NCBI GenBank assembly: GCA_000023185.1
Contig: CP001623.1
Span: forward strand, 1-64,000
From: Rhizobium leguminosarum bv. trifolii WSM1325
Lineage (GTDB): Bacteria > Pseudomonadota > Alphaproteobacteria > Rhizobiales > Rhizobiaceae
Direction of reading: 5' to 3'
Length of the DNA stretch: 64,000 bases
A model generated the notes under the pieces. That model saw only the letters and a program-made list of their open reading frames with translations, did no database searches and had not been told where the DNA came from. The number at the start of each line of letters is the position of its first letter. Within the stretch, counting starts at the first letter, position 1. Shown here one piece after another: positions 17,868 to 26,951 of the stretch. Position numbers and translations under genes: made by a program.

Positions 17868-19205
17868 ATGAAGAAGTTTGACAATATTCGCGCCTGGCGC
17901 CGGCTTGCCCGCGGAGCAATGGTGATGGCGGTTGGACCGATGTTGCTGTTCCCAGCCGGTTACCTTGTGCCGGCGAGTGCCGCCGACGTCACATCGGAAG
18001 GGCCGGCGACGCCGATCGAGGCCGACGAAACGATCCGCCCGTTCCAGATCCACGTTCCGCAGTCACAGCTTGACGATCTGCGCAAGCGCATTGCCGAAAC
18101 GCGTTGGCCAGACAAGGAGACCGTGAGCGACACCTCGCAAGGCATCCAGCTTTCGCGCGTCCAGGATCTGGTCCGTTACTGGGGCACTGATTACGATTGG
18201 CGCAAAGCCGAGGCTGAGCTCAATGCACTTCCGGAATTCATCACGACGATCGACGGGGTCGATATCCAGTTCATCCATGTGCGATCGCGTCATCCCAACG
18301 CCCTTCCGGTCATTTTGACCCATGGTTGGCCGGGTTCGACCTTCGAGTTCATCAAGGCGATCGGCCCTCTTACCGATCCGACTGCCTATGGCGGTAAAGC
18401 GGAGGACGCATTTGATGTCGTCATCCCTTCCATCCCCGGCTACGGCTTTTCGGGTAAGCCGACGGAGCTTGGCTGGGGCCCCGACCGCGTTGCGCGAGCA
18501 TGGGACATCCTGATGAAGCGGCTCGGCTACGCGCACTACGTTTCCCAGGGTGGCGACCATGGTTCCGTTATCTCCGACGCGCTGGCGCGCCAGGCACCGA
18601 AGGGTTTGCTTGGTATCCATCTCAACATGCCGGCGACCGTTCCGGGCAATCTCACCAAGGCGGTCAACAGTGGAGACCCGGCTCCCGCAGGGCTGTCGGC
18701 GCCCGAGCGGGATGCCTATGAATCCCTGAGCACCTTTTTTGGCCGGAATGCCGCCTATGGGGCCGTGATGGTGACGCGTCCGCAGACGATCGGCTACTCG
18801 CTTTCCGACTCGCCGTCGGGCCTAGCTGCCTGGATCTACGAAAAATTTGCGCAATGGAGCGATAGCGAGGGCATTCCCGAGCGTGTTTTTTCCAAGGACG
18901 AAATGCTGAATGACATCACATTGTACTGGCTGACCAACACTGGGGCATCCTCGTCGCGGTTCTATTGGGAAAACAACAACAACAACTTCAGCTCAGACGC
19001 CCAGAAGACCAAAGAGATCAAGATCCCGGTGGCAATCAGCGTATTCCCAAAGGAGATCTACCAGGCGCCGGAGAGTTGGAGCAAGCAGGCCTATCCCACG
19101 CTGCATTACTACCACCGTGTCGATATGGGCGGTCACTTCGCCGCCTGGGAACAGCCCCAACTTTTCGCTGAGGAACTGCGAGAGGCATTCAGATCGGTGC
19201 GTTGA
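17868..19205 (+). CDS. Epoxide hydrolase family protein (EHN + alpha/beta hydrolase), exported
   Basis: 445 residues. An N-terminal epoxide-hydrolase (EHN) domain begins at IRPFQIHVPQSQLDDLRKRI with WPD and continues to YDWRKAEAELN. The alpha/beta-hydrolase domain has the oxyanion motif HGWPGS, the nucleophile Asp in GGDHGS, and the catalytic His in GGHFAAWEQP. It would open an epoxide to a diol. Unusually, the N terminus looks like a signal peptide (RRLARGAMVMAVGPMLLFPAGY, cleavage near ASA-AD), predicting export. The start at 17868 is chosen because GGAG lies six bases upstream; the ATG at 17856 overlaps that site. It follows the TetR gene in the same direction after 186 bases. Confidence 0.88.
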   Translation: MKKFDNIRAWRRLARGAMVMAVGPMLLFPAGYLVPASAADVTSEGPATPIEADETIRPFQIHVPQSQLDDLRKRIAETRWPDKETVSDTSQGIQLSRVQDLVRYWGTDYDWRKAEAELNALPEFITTIDGVDIQFIHVRSRHPNALPVILTHGWPGSTFEFIKAIGPLTDPTAYGGKAEDAFDVVIPSIPGYGFSGKPTELGWGPDRVARAWDILMKRLGYAHYVSQGGDHGSVISDALARQAPKGLLGIHLNMPATVPGNLTKAVNSGDPAPAGLSAPERDAYESLSTFFGRNAAYGAVMVTRPQTIGYSLSDSPSGLAAWIYEKFAQWSDSEGIPERVFSKDEMLNDITLYWLTNTGASSSRFYWENNNNNFSSDAQKTKEIKIPVAISVFPKEIYQAPESWSKQAYPTLHYYHRVDMGGHFAAWEQPQLFAEELREAFRSVR

Positions 19206-19329
19206 TGACATCGGCCGCAGAATGGCGGCTTGGCATATCCGCGGCTGAGAGTGGCGAATTCAAAGCCGCGGAGAATCCAGCTCGAGCCGTTGCGTCAAAT
19301 CATCCTCATCCGACTGTATTTTCCGCGGA

Positions 19330-19941
19330 TCAATTCATTGCGCCGCCCGCCGCCAATACCTCGTCCGGCGTATCGACATCGAGCAAGGCTGCGTCGCCAA
19401 CATCGACATCAAGCACAGGCAATCCTGATGTGGCGATGATATCGCGCGCGCCGACATCGCCTTCAAGTCTGAGGACTGCCTGACTGAGAGAACATGGCAG
19501 GATAACAGGATTGCCGGGCTTCCCCTGCGAAACGGCGCGCACGACAGCCTCGCCGCCGGCGTGGCGAAAGGCGGAAATCAGGGCATCGAGATGCGTCGTG
19601 GAAATGCCGGGCATATCGGCGAGCATGACGAGAATGCCGTCGGCGCTGTCAGCGTCCCTCGATGAGAATCCTGCTATGAGCGAGCTCGCCATGCCGCTGG
19701 CGTAATCGGGATTGTCGACGAAAGTCAGAGCGAGCCCATCGAGCGCGGCCTCGATCTCGCTCCGGCGATGGCCCGTGACGACAATGACGCAGGCTGCATC
19801 GGCAGCGAGCGCGGTCAATGTTGACCGCCGCACGAGCGGCACGCCGTCGAACTCGGCCAGCAGCTTGTGCTTCCCGCCCTCACCCATCCGGCTTGCCTTG
19901 CCCGCAGCGAGAATGACGATCGTGACGGACGCTTTAAGCAT
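19330..19941 (-). CDS. mocA: Molybdenum cofactor cytidylyltransferase-like NTP transferase (MocA type)
   Basis: 203 residues of the MobA-like NTP-transferase fold. The nucleotide-binding signature LAAGKASRMG.GGKHKLL is at the N terminus, LADMPGI carries the metal-binding Asp, and GKPGNPV lies further on. MocA adds CMP to molybdopterin to make the MCD form used by the xanthine-dehydrogenase family. It lies downstream of the paoABC-type genes and an XdhC-type gene, which use that cofactor. The start ATG at 19941 overlaps the XdhC stop by eight bases. A longer frame upstream lies inside xdhC and is not used. Confidence 0.85.
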   Translation of the reverse strand: MLKASVTIVILAAGKASRMGEGGKHKLLAEFDGVPLVRRSTLTALAADAACVIVVTGHRRSEIEAALDGLALTFVDNPDYASGMASSLIAGFSSRDADSADGILVMLADMPGISTTHLDALISAFRHAGGEAVVRAVSQGKPGNPVILPCSLSQAVLRLEGDVGARDIIATSGLPVLDVDVGDAALLDVDTPDEVLAAGGAMN

Positions 19942-20863
19942 AAGCCACCAGCCTTGCCGCGGCGATATCCGCCAAAACCGACAGGGCGAGCGAGGTTGCA
20001 TCCCGGGTCGGGCCGAACATCCCGATAGGCGCCTTGATACGACCGATGTCGTCGCGTCTGAAACCCAAGGCTGTCAACCGCTCGACACGCCGATGATGCG
20101 TGCGGCTACTGCCGAGCGCGCCGATATAAAAGGCGGGCGAGGCAATCGCGGTCGCGAGAATGGCGGCTTCAGCGTCGAGGTCATGATGCAGGAGCACGAC
20201 GGCCGTGAAGGGGTCGATGATGTCGGCTGCGACCCTGCCCGCCTCGCCCCGTCCTTTGACGATCACGTCGTAGCCGGAAGCTTCGGCCAATCGTGCGACG
20301 GCCTGCGCTTCGATCGTCCGCCCGGACAGGACGACGCGGGTGCGGGGACGGTAGACGCTCAGGAAATCTCGCTCGAGCCAGCACGCCCGTGACAGTGGGT
20401 CTACCGCTTCGAGCGTCTGACGTTCTGGCGAATAGGCAAGACCGGCTGCCTGCCGCCGTTCGAGACGATCGAGAACCTCCCGCAAAGCGCCGACATCTTT
20501 GAGGACATGGATTGCGACGGTGATCCCGCCGCCGCAGGGAAGGACAATGTCGAAGAAGGGAGAGCCGTCGCCGAATTTGACCGTGCGGTCCCGTCCTTCC
20601 GCCATTGCCAGAAGCGCTTCGGAAGCGACGGCGGCTTCGACACATCCGCCGGAGACATAGCCGCAGAACCGCCCGTCTGCTGCAACCGCCATATGAGCGC
20701 CGAGCGCCCTCGCGGCCCCGCCCCGGATGTCAACGAGGGTGGCGAGTGCCGCCGCGCCACGACGATGAGCATCTATCGCGAAGCGAAGCAGTTCCGCCGG
20801 ATCGTCGGTGGACGAGGCCCTGACGGGAATTGGCGCCGTGATGGGCGCAAGTGTCTGATCCAT
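19934..20863 (-). CDS. XdhC/CoxF-family molybdenum cofactor insertion chaperone (PaoD-like)
   Basis: 309 residues with the two XdhC parts. The N-terminal domain has TLVDIRGGAARALGAHMAV and YVSGGCVEAAV with the conserved Cys. The C-terminal Rossmann-like part has FYIGALGSSRTHHRRVERL and IKAPIGMFGPTRDATSLALSVLA. XdhC/PaoD proteins bind the cytosine-dinucleotide cofactor, help sulfurate it, and load it into the apo-enzyme. It lies 56 bases after the large subunit gene and overlaps mocA, so it belongs to the same operon. Confidence 0.9.
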   Translation of the reverse strand: MDQTLAPITAPIPVRASSTDDPAELLRFAIDAHRRGAAALATLVDIRGGAARALGAHMAVAADGRFCGYVSGGCVEAAVASEALLAMAEGRDRTVKFGDGSPFFDIVLPCGGGITVAIHVLKDVGALREVLDRLERRQAAGLAYSPERQTLEAVDPLSRACWLERDFLSVYRPRTRVVLSGRTIEAQAVARLAEASGYDVIVKGRGEAGRVAADIIDPFTAVVLLHHDLDAEAAILATAIASPAFYIGALGSSRTHHRRVERLTALGFRRDDIGRIKAPIGMFGPTRDATSLALSVLADIAAARLVAYA

Positions 20864-20919
20864 CGGAAATCCTACAGCAAAGCGACGGCGGTCCGCTTTC
20901 GAGACCGCCGCCGAAATAA

Positions 20920-23118
20920 TCAGGCCACGTCCGGCAAGCCGCCGATAAGCTTGTCAAGCGTCAGCGGATAGTGCCGAACCCTGACGCCGGTCGCGTTATA
21001 GACGGCGTTGGCGATTGCTGCCGCGACGCCGCAAAGGCCAAGCTCGCCGACGCCCTTGGCCTTCATCGGCGAGGACATCGGATCGGTCTCGTCCATGAAG
21101 ATTACCTCCTGGTGCGGAATGTCGGCATGCACCGCCACTTCGTAGCTGGCGAGATCGTGGTTGACGAAGAAGCCGCGGCGGGTGTCGACCGCCAATTCCT
21201 CGGACAGCGCGCCGCCGGCCCCCATCGTCATTGCGCCGATGACCTGGCTGCGGGCGGTGATCGGGTTGAGGATGCGGCCCGCCGCGCAGACTGCGAGCAT
21301 CCTGCGAATCCGGCTTTCTCCCGTGGCAATGTCGACGCCAACCTCCACGAAGTGCGCGCCGAATGTCGATTGCTGATGCGTTTCGGTAAGCTCACCCCAC
21401 TTGATGGTATCTTCGCCGACAAGACCATCCGGACCGGCGGCCTCGGCAAGAGGCACCGAACGATTGCCCGAGCGGACCTCTCCATTCTCGAAGGTGACGT
21501 CTTCGGAGTTGAAGCCGAGCTTCTTGGCAATGGCCTCACGCAGCTTGACACAGGCTGCGTAGACGCCGGACGTGGAGGAATTCGCACCGAACTGTCCGCC
21601 GGAACCCGCAGAAACCGGAAAACGCGAGTCGCCAAGTTGGACGGCGACCTTGTCGATCGCAACCCCCATCATCTCGGCGGCCGTCTGGGCGATGATCGTG
21701 TAGCTGCCGGTCCCGATGTCGGTCATGTCGGTTTCGACAGTCACGACGCCTTCCCGGTCAAGCTTTACCCTTGCTCCTGAAGGAAGCACGAGGTTGTTGC
21801 GGAAGGCGGCGGCAACGCCCATGCCGACCAGCCAGTTGCCGTCGCGCCTGGAACCGGGCCTTCCCCGTTCACCCCAGCCAAACCGCTCCGCACCGAGCGT
21901 GAGGCAGCCGACGAGATTGCGCTGGGAAAAAGGCCGCTGCGGCTTTTCCGGATCGACCTGCGTGTCGTTGACGATCCGAAACTGCACAGGATCGATCCCA
22001 ACTTTTTCGGCAATCTCGTCGATGGCGATTTCGAGCGCCATCAGTCCGGGGGCTTCGCCCGGAGCGCGCATGGCGTTGCCCTCCGGGAGGTCGAGTGTCG
22101 CCAGCCGCATCGCGGTCATCCGGTTCGCCCCTGCATAGAGAAGACGGGTCTGATTGACAGCGGTCTCAAGCTGGCCGCCGGGTTGGTCGCCTGACCAGCT
22201 TTCGTGCGCTATGGCGGTGATCTTGCCGTCACGCTCGGTTCCAATGCGGATCCGCTGGATCGTCGCCGGCCGGTGGGTGGTGTTGTTCATCAGGAAGGGC
22301 CGGGGCAAGGCGACCTTGACGGGCCGCTTTGCCGCACGCGCGCCGACAACGGCCAGCACGGCATCCGCCCGCAGGAACAGCTTGCCGCCGAAGCCGCCGC
22401 CGATGAAGGGCGACATGAGGTGGATCTTCTCCTTGTCGATGTCGAGCGTCGTCGCAAGGTCGGAGCGCCACCAGTCGATCATCTGGCTGGAGGTCCAGAC
22501 GGTCACCTCTTCGCCGTTCCAGGCTGCGATCGATGCGTGCGGCTCCATCATCGCATGTGACTGGTCGGGCGTCGTATAGGACGCGTCAACAGTGACGGGA
22601 GCTGACCTGAAGGCAGCCTCGAAGTCGCCGACCGCTGTATCGGGCTGCTGCGATTCATCCGGCTTGACGGCTGAATCCTTTGCCATGCCGAGATCGAACA
22701 CACCCTTTTCCTCGGCATAGTCGACCTTGATCAGGGAGGCTGCGGCGCGTGCCTGCTCGAAGGTCTCGGCGACGATGACCGCAATTGCCTGGTGATAGTG
22801 CTGAACCTCGTCGCCGCCAAAAAGCTTGGCGGTGTTGAACTTGCCCTTCTTCCGCTCGCCGATGTCGAGCGTCGTCACGACGGCAAGCACACCCGGAGCC
22901 CTCTTGGCGGCGGACACGTCCATGGACGTGATGCGGCCCTTGGCGATGGCCGCACCGATGGGATAGCCGTAGGCATAGGACATATTCGGATCGTGCCACT
23001 CATAGGCGTACATCGCGCGGCCGGTCGTCTTGAGCTGGCCGTCGATCCGATGGATAGGCTGACCGACCACCTTCAGATTATCGATCGGGTTGGTTGTCGC
23101 TGGCGTATCGAACTGCAT
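20920..23118 (-). CDS. paoC: Molybdopterin-binding large subunit, PaoC-type aldehyde oxidoreductase
   Basis: 732 residues of the xanthine oxidase family, short form. It contains the hinge GQPIHRIDGQLKTTGRAMYAYE, the cofactor segment PFIGGGFGGKLF, APGEAPGLMALEIAIDE, GSGGQFGANSSTSGVYAA, and the active-site Glu in GVGELGLCG near the C terminus. It oxidises aldehydes or N-heterocycles using water at the molybdenum centre. Together with the 2Fe-2S and FAD subunits it forms a heterotrimer that is probably periplasmic through the Tat signal on the small subunit. Its start is four bases after the FAD-subunit stop. Confidence 0.9.
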   Translation of the reverse strand: MQFDTPATTNPIDNLKVVGQPIHRIDGQLKTTGRAMYAYEWHDPNMSYAYGYPIGAAIAKGRITSMDVSAAKRAPGVLAVVTTLDIGERKKGKFNTAKLFGGDEVQHYHQAIAVIVAETFEQARAAASLIKVDYAEEKGVFDLGMAKDSAVKPDESQQPDTAVGDFEAAFRSAPVTVDASYTTPDQSHAMMEPHASIAAWNGEEVTVWTSSQMIDWWRSDLATTLDIDKEKIHLMSPFIGGGFGGKLFLRADAVLAVVGARAAKRPVKVALPRPFLMNNTTHRPATIQRIRIGTERDGKITAIAHESWSGDQPGGQLETAVNQTRLLYAGANRMTAMRLATLDLPEGNAMRAPGEAPGLMALEIAIDEIAEKVGIDPVQFRIVNDTQVDPEKPQRPFSQRNLVGCLTLGAERFGWGERGRPGSRRDGNWLVGMGVAAAFRNNLVLPSGARVKLDREGVVTVETDMTDIGTGSYTIIAQTAAEMMGVAIDKVAVQLGDSRFPVSAGSGGQFGANSSTSGVYAACVKLREAIAKKLGFNSEDVTFENGEVRSGNRSVPLAEAAGPDGLVGEDTIKWGELTETHQQSTFGAHFVEVGVDIATGESRIRRMLAVCAAGRILNPITARSQVIGAMTMGAGGALSEELAVDTRRGFFVNHDLASYEVAVHADIPHQEVIFMDETDPMSSPMKAKGVGELGLCGVAAAIANAVYNATGVRVRHYPLTLDKLIGGLPDVA

Positions 23119-23121
23119 GGC

Positions 23122-24072
23122 TCAACCCCTTGCTTCGGCGATGACCGCGCCGAGCGTGCGCTCCACCAGACGGACCTTGAAACGGTTCTGTTCGGTAGGA
23201 CGGGCGCCGGCAAGAAGGACGTCTGCCGCCGCGCGCGCACCTTTCGGCAGCTCGGCTTCGGCTGCCTCGATGCGCCATGGCTTATGGGCGATGCCGCCGA
23301 CGGCGACCCGCCCTGTACCATCCGGCTGGATCACGGCTCCGACCGAGACGAGTGCGAAGGCATAGGAGGCACGGTCTCGCACCTTGCGATAGATGTGCTT
23401 GCCGCCGAACGGGGGCGGCAGCAGGACCGCCGTGATAAACTCGCCGCGCTCGAGAACGGTTTCGATATCAGGCGTGTCGCCGGGCAATCGATGAAAGTCG
23501 GCGATCGCAATTGCGCGACGACTGCCGTCGGCCTTGACCGTTTCCACGACAGCATCGAGCGCCCGCATGGCGATCGCCATGTCACTCGGATGCGTGGCGA
23601 TGCAAGCTTCGCTGGTGCCGACGACGGCATGCTGGCGGCTAAAGCCGCCGATGGCCGAACAGCCGCTGCCCGGCTGCCGCTTGTTGCACGGCTGGTTCGG
23701 GTCATAGAAATAGGGACAGCGCGTGCGCTGCAGGAGGTTGCCGGCCGTCGTCGCCTTGTTGCGCAGTTGACCGGAGGCACCCGCGACCAAGGCGCGGGAC
23801 AACAGACCATAGTCGCGGCGAACAGTCTCGTGCGCTGCAAGATCGGTGTTGCGGACCAAGGCGCCAATGCGCAGCCCGCCCCCCGGCGTGGGCTCGATCT
23901 TGTCGAGGCCGAGACCGTTGACGTCGATCAGATGCGTCGGCGTTTCGATCTCGAGCTTCATCAGGTCGAGGAGGTTGGTACCGCCGGCGATGAATTTGGC
24001 TTCAGGATTGGAGGCTGCCGCCTTGGCAGCGGTCTCGACGGATGAGGCACGTTCGTAGGTGAAGGCTCTCAT
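23122..24072 (-). CDS. paoB: FAD-binding subunit, PaoB-type aldehyde oxidoreductase
   Basis: 316 residues. The FAD-binding segments [14 protein letters not shown] and [13 protein letters not shown] come first. A Cys-rich insert follows, [20 protein letters not shown] and a fourth Cys in [10 protein letters not shown]. In E. coli PaoB such an insert binds a [4Fe-4S] cluster absent from eukaryotic xanthine oxidases. The true start is the ATG at 24072, overlapping the stop of the small subunit (ATGA); the longer upstream frame lies within that gene. Electrons pass from molybdenum through 2Fe-2S to FAD here. Confidence 0.9.
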   Translation of the reverse strand: MRAFTYERASSVETAAKAAASNPEAKFIAGGTNLLDLMKLEIETPTHLIDVNGLGLDKIEPTPGGGLRIGALVRNTDLAAHETVRRDYGLLSRALVAGASGQLRNKATTAGNLLQRTRCPYFYDPNQPCNKRQPGSGCSAIGGFSRQHAVVGTSEACIATHPSDMAIAMRALDAVVETVKADGSRRAIAIADFHRLPGDTPDIETVLERGEFITAVLLPPPFGGKHIYRKVRDRASYAFALVSVGAVIQPDGTGRVAVGGIAHKPWRIEAAEAELPKGARAAADVLLAGARPTEQNRFKVRLVERTLGAVIAEARG

Positions 24073-24704
24073 GCTTTTATCCCCGCGACTTCCGAAATGG
24101 CATCGATAATGTTGGAATAGGCGCCGCATCGACAGATATTGCCGCTCATGCGCTCGCGGATCTCGGCTGCAGTGACGGCCGCCTCAGCCGTAAGATCGCT
24201 GGTGACGTGGCTCGGTATGTTCGCCTTGATCTCTTCCAGCACCGCCACGGAGGAACAGATCTGTCCCGGCGTGCAGTAGCCGCACTGGAAGCCGTCATGC
24301 TTGACGAAGGCCGTCTGCATCGGATGAAGGTTTCCAGGCTGGCCGAGGCCCTCGATCGTGGTGATCTGATCGCCTTCGTGCATGACCGCCAGCGTCAGGC
24401 AGGAGTTGATGCGGTGGCCGTCGACCATGACGGTGCATGCACCGCACTGGCCGTGGTCGCATCCCTTTTTCGTGCCTGTGAGATGCAAGTGCTCGCGCAA
24501 CGCGTCGAGCAGCGACGTTCTGTTGTCGACCTCGAGATCGCGGTTCTGACCGTTAACCGTGAAGGAAACTTTCGATGTATAGGCCATGTCATTTCCTGGG
24601 GGCTGCGCCGCCGCGGGCGCGACGGCTCCGGTGACCGCAATCGCTGCGGCCGACGAGATAAGTAGATCTCGACGGGAAAGTTCCAGTTGTGTCTGGCTTG
24701 GCAT
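24069..24704 (-). CDS. paoA: 2Fe-2S small subunit with Tat signal, PaoA-type
   Basis: 211 residues. The N terminus has a twin-arginine signal, [18 protein letters not shown], ending near AAA-QP. A plant-type ferredoxin domain follows with [11 protein letters not shown] and a Cys in RINSC. The C-terminal helical domain has [10 protein letters not shown] and CRCGAY for the second 2Fe-2S cluster. The start at 24704 is chosen because it gives the proper Tat signal and has AAGGTGG upstream. As the first gene of the paoABC-XdhC-mocA operon it carries the export signal for the whole folded complex. Confidence 0.92.
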   Translation of the reverse strand: MPSQTQLELSRRDLLISSAAAIAVTGAVAPAAAQPPGNDMAYTSKVSFTVNGQNRDLEVDNRTSLLDALREHLHLTGTKKGCDHGQCGACTVMVDGHRINSCLTLAVMHEGDQITTIEGLGQPGNLHPMQTAFVKHDGFQCGYCTPGQICSSVAVLEEIKANIPSHVTSDLTAEAAVTAAEIRERMSGNICRCGAYSNIIDAISEVAGIKA

Positions 24705-24937
24705 GAACTGTTCCACCTTGCTCGTTGGACATGGGCGCGTCAACGCCGTCTGCTGAGGTAGTGCATCTCCGCCGTCTGATTAGGTCCCTTCCGTTGCATA
24801 CGGTTATCGATCTGGCTCATGAATTCCCCGGGCCGCGGTCATAAGATGCCGCGAACCACATCTTCAATGAAGTTGGCTTGAATGTGGAAGCGCCGGCGGA
24901 GTAACGCCCGTCGATGCGCGCGAAAAAAAGCAGCGCC

Positions 24938-24960
24938 ATGCGCAAAAAATGATGCTTTTC
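24938..24960 (+). promoter_or_regulatory. Candidate LysR site A before the creatininase-family gene
   Basis: ATGCGCA at 24938-24944 is followed by TGATGCTTTTC at 24950-24960, ending 57 bases before the start at 25018. The same pair occurs at 26845-26869 in the LysR/ABC divergent promoter, suggesting one regulator for both. A weaker mirror half-site GAAAAAAAGCAG begins at 24922. Confidence 0.5.
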
Positions 24961-25017
24961 GGGCTCATCATTATTCCCTACTCCCTATCGAAGCAGGTGA
25001 CGAAAAGGGATGACCGG

Positions 25018-25815
25018 ATGCCCACGCCGTTTTACTGGAACGAGCTCAATACATATGATTTTGCCGGCCTCTCTCCCGAGACCACGATTGCCGTTCTGCC
25101 CATCGCCTCGACGGAACAGCACGGCCCGCATCTGCCGATCGCAACGGATGTCGCCATCGCGACCGGCATGCTGGCGGAGCTGAAGCGGCAGCGGTCGGAG
25201 GATCTGGACATCCTGGTCCTTCCGACACAGGAGATCGGCAAGGCCAACGAACACATCTACGGCCCCGGCACGCTGTCGCTCAGTGCTGAGCTGCTCATCC
25301 CCGTCTGGACGGCGATTGGCGCAAAAGTTGCCGAAGCCGGGCTGCGGAAGATGGTGATCGTCAATTCCCACGGCGGCAATGTCGACATCATGAGCATCGT
25401 CGCGCGCGAACTGCGCGTGCGCCAGCAAATGGCGGTGGTCTCCACGCAATGGGGCCGCTTCGGTCATCCGGAAGGCATGGTGAGCGATCACGAGAGCAAA
25501 TACGGCATCCACGGCGGCGATGTCGAAACATCGTTGATGCTGCACTTCCGCCCCGAGCTGGTGCGCATGGACAAGGCGCAGAACTTTGCCTCCAAGGCCG
25601 AAGGGATGCGGCAGCAATCCAAATTTCTTCAGCCTCTGCCGCCGCATTCGCTGGCCTGGATCGCGCATGACCTCAATCCCCTCGGCGTTGTCGGCGATGC
25701 CTCGATCGCCACGGCTGAAAAGGGCGAGGCGATCTGCCGCCATCAGGTCAAGGGGTTTGTCGAGCTGCTCCGGGATCTCAAGGCCTATCCGCTTTCGAAT
25801 CTCTATGTGAAATAG
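25018..25815 (+). CDS. Creatininase-family amidohydrolase
   Basis: 265 residues. Metal-binding and active-site motifs of creatinine amidohydrolases are all visible: STEQHGPHLP with Glu and His near the N terminus, NSHGGN mid-protein, and GIHGGDVETS with His, Asp and Glu. These enzymes hydrolyse cyclic amides such as creatinine; relatives act on other ring amides, so the substrate is not fixed. The start at 25018 follows AAGGGA; an earlier in-frame ATG at 24949 overlaps the candidate operator and is rejected. It is convergent with the LysR gene, overlapping it by 38 bases at the 3' ends. Confidence 0.9.
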   Translation: MPTPFYWNELNTYDFAGLSPETTIAVLPIASTEQHGPHLPIATDVAIATGMLAELKRQRSEDLDILVLPTQEIGKANEHIYGPGTLSLSAELLIPVWTAIGAKVAEAGLRKMVIVNSHGGNVDIMSIVARELRVRQQMAVVSTQWGRFGHPEGMVSDHESKYGIHGGDVETSLMLHFRPELVRMDKAQNFASKAEGMRQQSKFLQPLPPHSLAWIAHDLNPLGVVGDASIATAEKGEAICRHQVKGFVELLRDLKAYPLSNLYVK

Positions 25816-26767
25816 GTTCAGCCGCCGGTTTCACATCCGGTGGGATATGACCCTTGGCCTGCAATTCCTGCACCAGGCCGAGCAGTTCGGCGAGCAGATA
25901 TTCGACGAAAAGGCTGGTGGCCGCGTCAAGGGGCGCGCGGGCGCGGGCAAACAGCTTCATCTGCTGGTAACGCGCATGGGGCTCGGCGATCGGCCGGAAG
26001 ACGAGTTCACCGCGCCGGCATTCGGTGATGACGTCGAGCGGATTGAGCAGCGTCAGCCCCGTGCCGCATTTGACGAGCTGCTTCAGCATCTCCGATGCAT
26101 TGGTTTCCAGCACCGGCTCGACCGAGATCGGCAGGCGCGCAAAAGCAAGGTTGATCACCTCGCGCAGGCTGGTCCCCGGCTGCGCCAGAACCAGTTTTTC
26201 CTGGGTGACATCGGCAAGGTTGATCGGCCCGGGACCGATCAGGTGATGCCCTGGCGGCAGCACGACACCGATCGGGATATCGAAATTTCCAAGCGTGCGG
26301 ATGCCTGGAGTGGCGGGGATGTTGAAGCCGAGACCGATATCCACCTCGCCTGATACAACGGGGCTGGCCGTCGTGCCGCCGGTATCGTTGCGCAGCTGGA
26401 CGAAGACGCGCGGATGCTCTGAAAGAAAGCGCGCGATGATTTCGGGCAGCGGCCCGGCGGCAAGCCCAACGGTCGTCACCATGCGCACCTTGCCGGCCTG
26501 CTGCATCTTGAGGCTGCGGATGCGCCCCTCCAGGCGCTCGTAATTCTTCAGCACGTCCCGGATATGTTCGATGCAGAGTTCGCCGGCAGCCGTCAGCCGC
26601 AGGCCACGCGGCAACCGCTCGAAAAGCGGCGCCCCGATCTCCTCCTCCAGCGCCAGAATCTGCCTGTTAACCGCCGATGACGCCACGTTGAGGCGCGCGG
26701 CCGCCTTGCGGATCGAACCGCAACGGGCGATCTCGTTGATGTAAAGAAGGCGTCTGGAGTGCAGCAT
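25778..26767 (-). CDS. LysR-family transcriptional regulator
   Basis: 329 residues. The N-terminal winged helix reads LLYINEIARCGSIRKAAARLNVASSAVNRQILALEEEIGAPLFERLPRG in overlapping segments, with a Ser/Ala-rich recognition helix and the usual linker helix. The C-terminal part is a LysR substrate domain. The start at 26767 is preceded by GGAGAGACC. It sits between the creatininase-type gene and the ABC operon and faces away from the latter, with a matched pair of operator-like motifs at both promoters. It probably activates the pathway and represses itself; the inducer is presumably a pathway compound. Confidence 0.92.
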   Translation of the reverse strand: MLHSRRLLYINEIARCGSIRKAAARLNVASSAVNRQILALEEEIGAPLFERLPRGLRLTAAGELCIEHIRDVLKNYERLEGRIRSLKMQQAGKVRMVTTVGLAAGPLPEIIARFLSEHPRVFVQLRNDTGGTTASPVVSGEVDIGLGFNIPATPGIRTLGNFDIPIGVVLPPGHHLIGPGPINLADVTQEKLVLAQPGTSLREVINLAFARLPISVEPVLETNASEMLKQLVKCGTGLTLLNPLDVITECRRGELVFRPIAEPHARYQQMKLFARARAPLDAATSLFVEYLLAELLGLVQELQAKGHIPPDVKPAAEPISHRDSKADRP

Positions 26768-26832
26768 GGTCTCTCCGATGCATAAATTTTGCGCAGGGCG
26801 CACAAATTATTTTCAGCTTTCCGACAGATGCC

Positions 26833-26869
26833 GAAAAGGCATCAATGCGCACGAATTTTGATGCTTTTC
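26833..26869 (+). promoter_or_regulatory. Candidate LysR site B in the divergent LysR/ABC promoter
   Basis: GAAAAGGCATCA (26833-26844) and TGATGCTTTTC (26859-26869) form a near-perfect inverted repeat. Between them is ATGCGCA (26845-26851). The right half is identical to site A at 24950-24960. The position, 83 bases before the ABC binding-protein start and 66 before the LysR start, suits a LysR activation/autorepression site. Confidence 0.6.
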
Positions 26870-26951
26870 AAAGCGCATGGCAATGGCTCAAATTCCCTCA
26901 AAAGGGAGCCAGTAAGGTCTCCCTCGGCCACAAAAAGGGGAACTGCCGACC

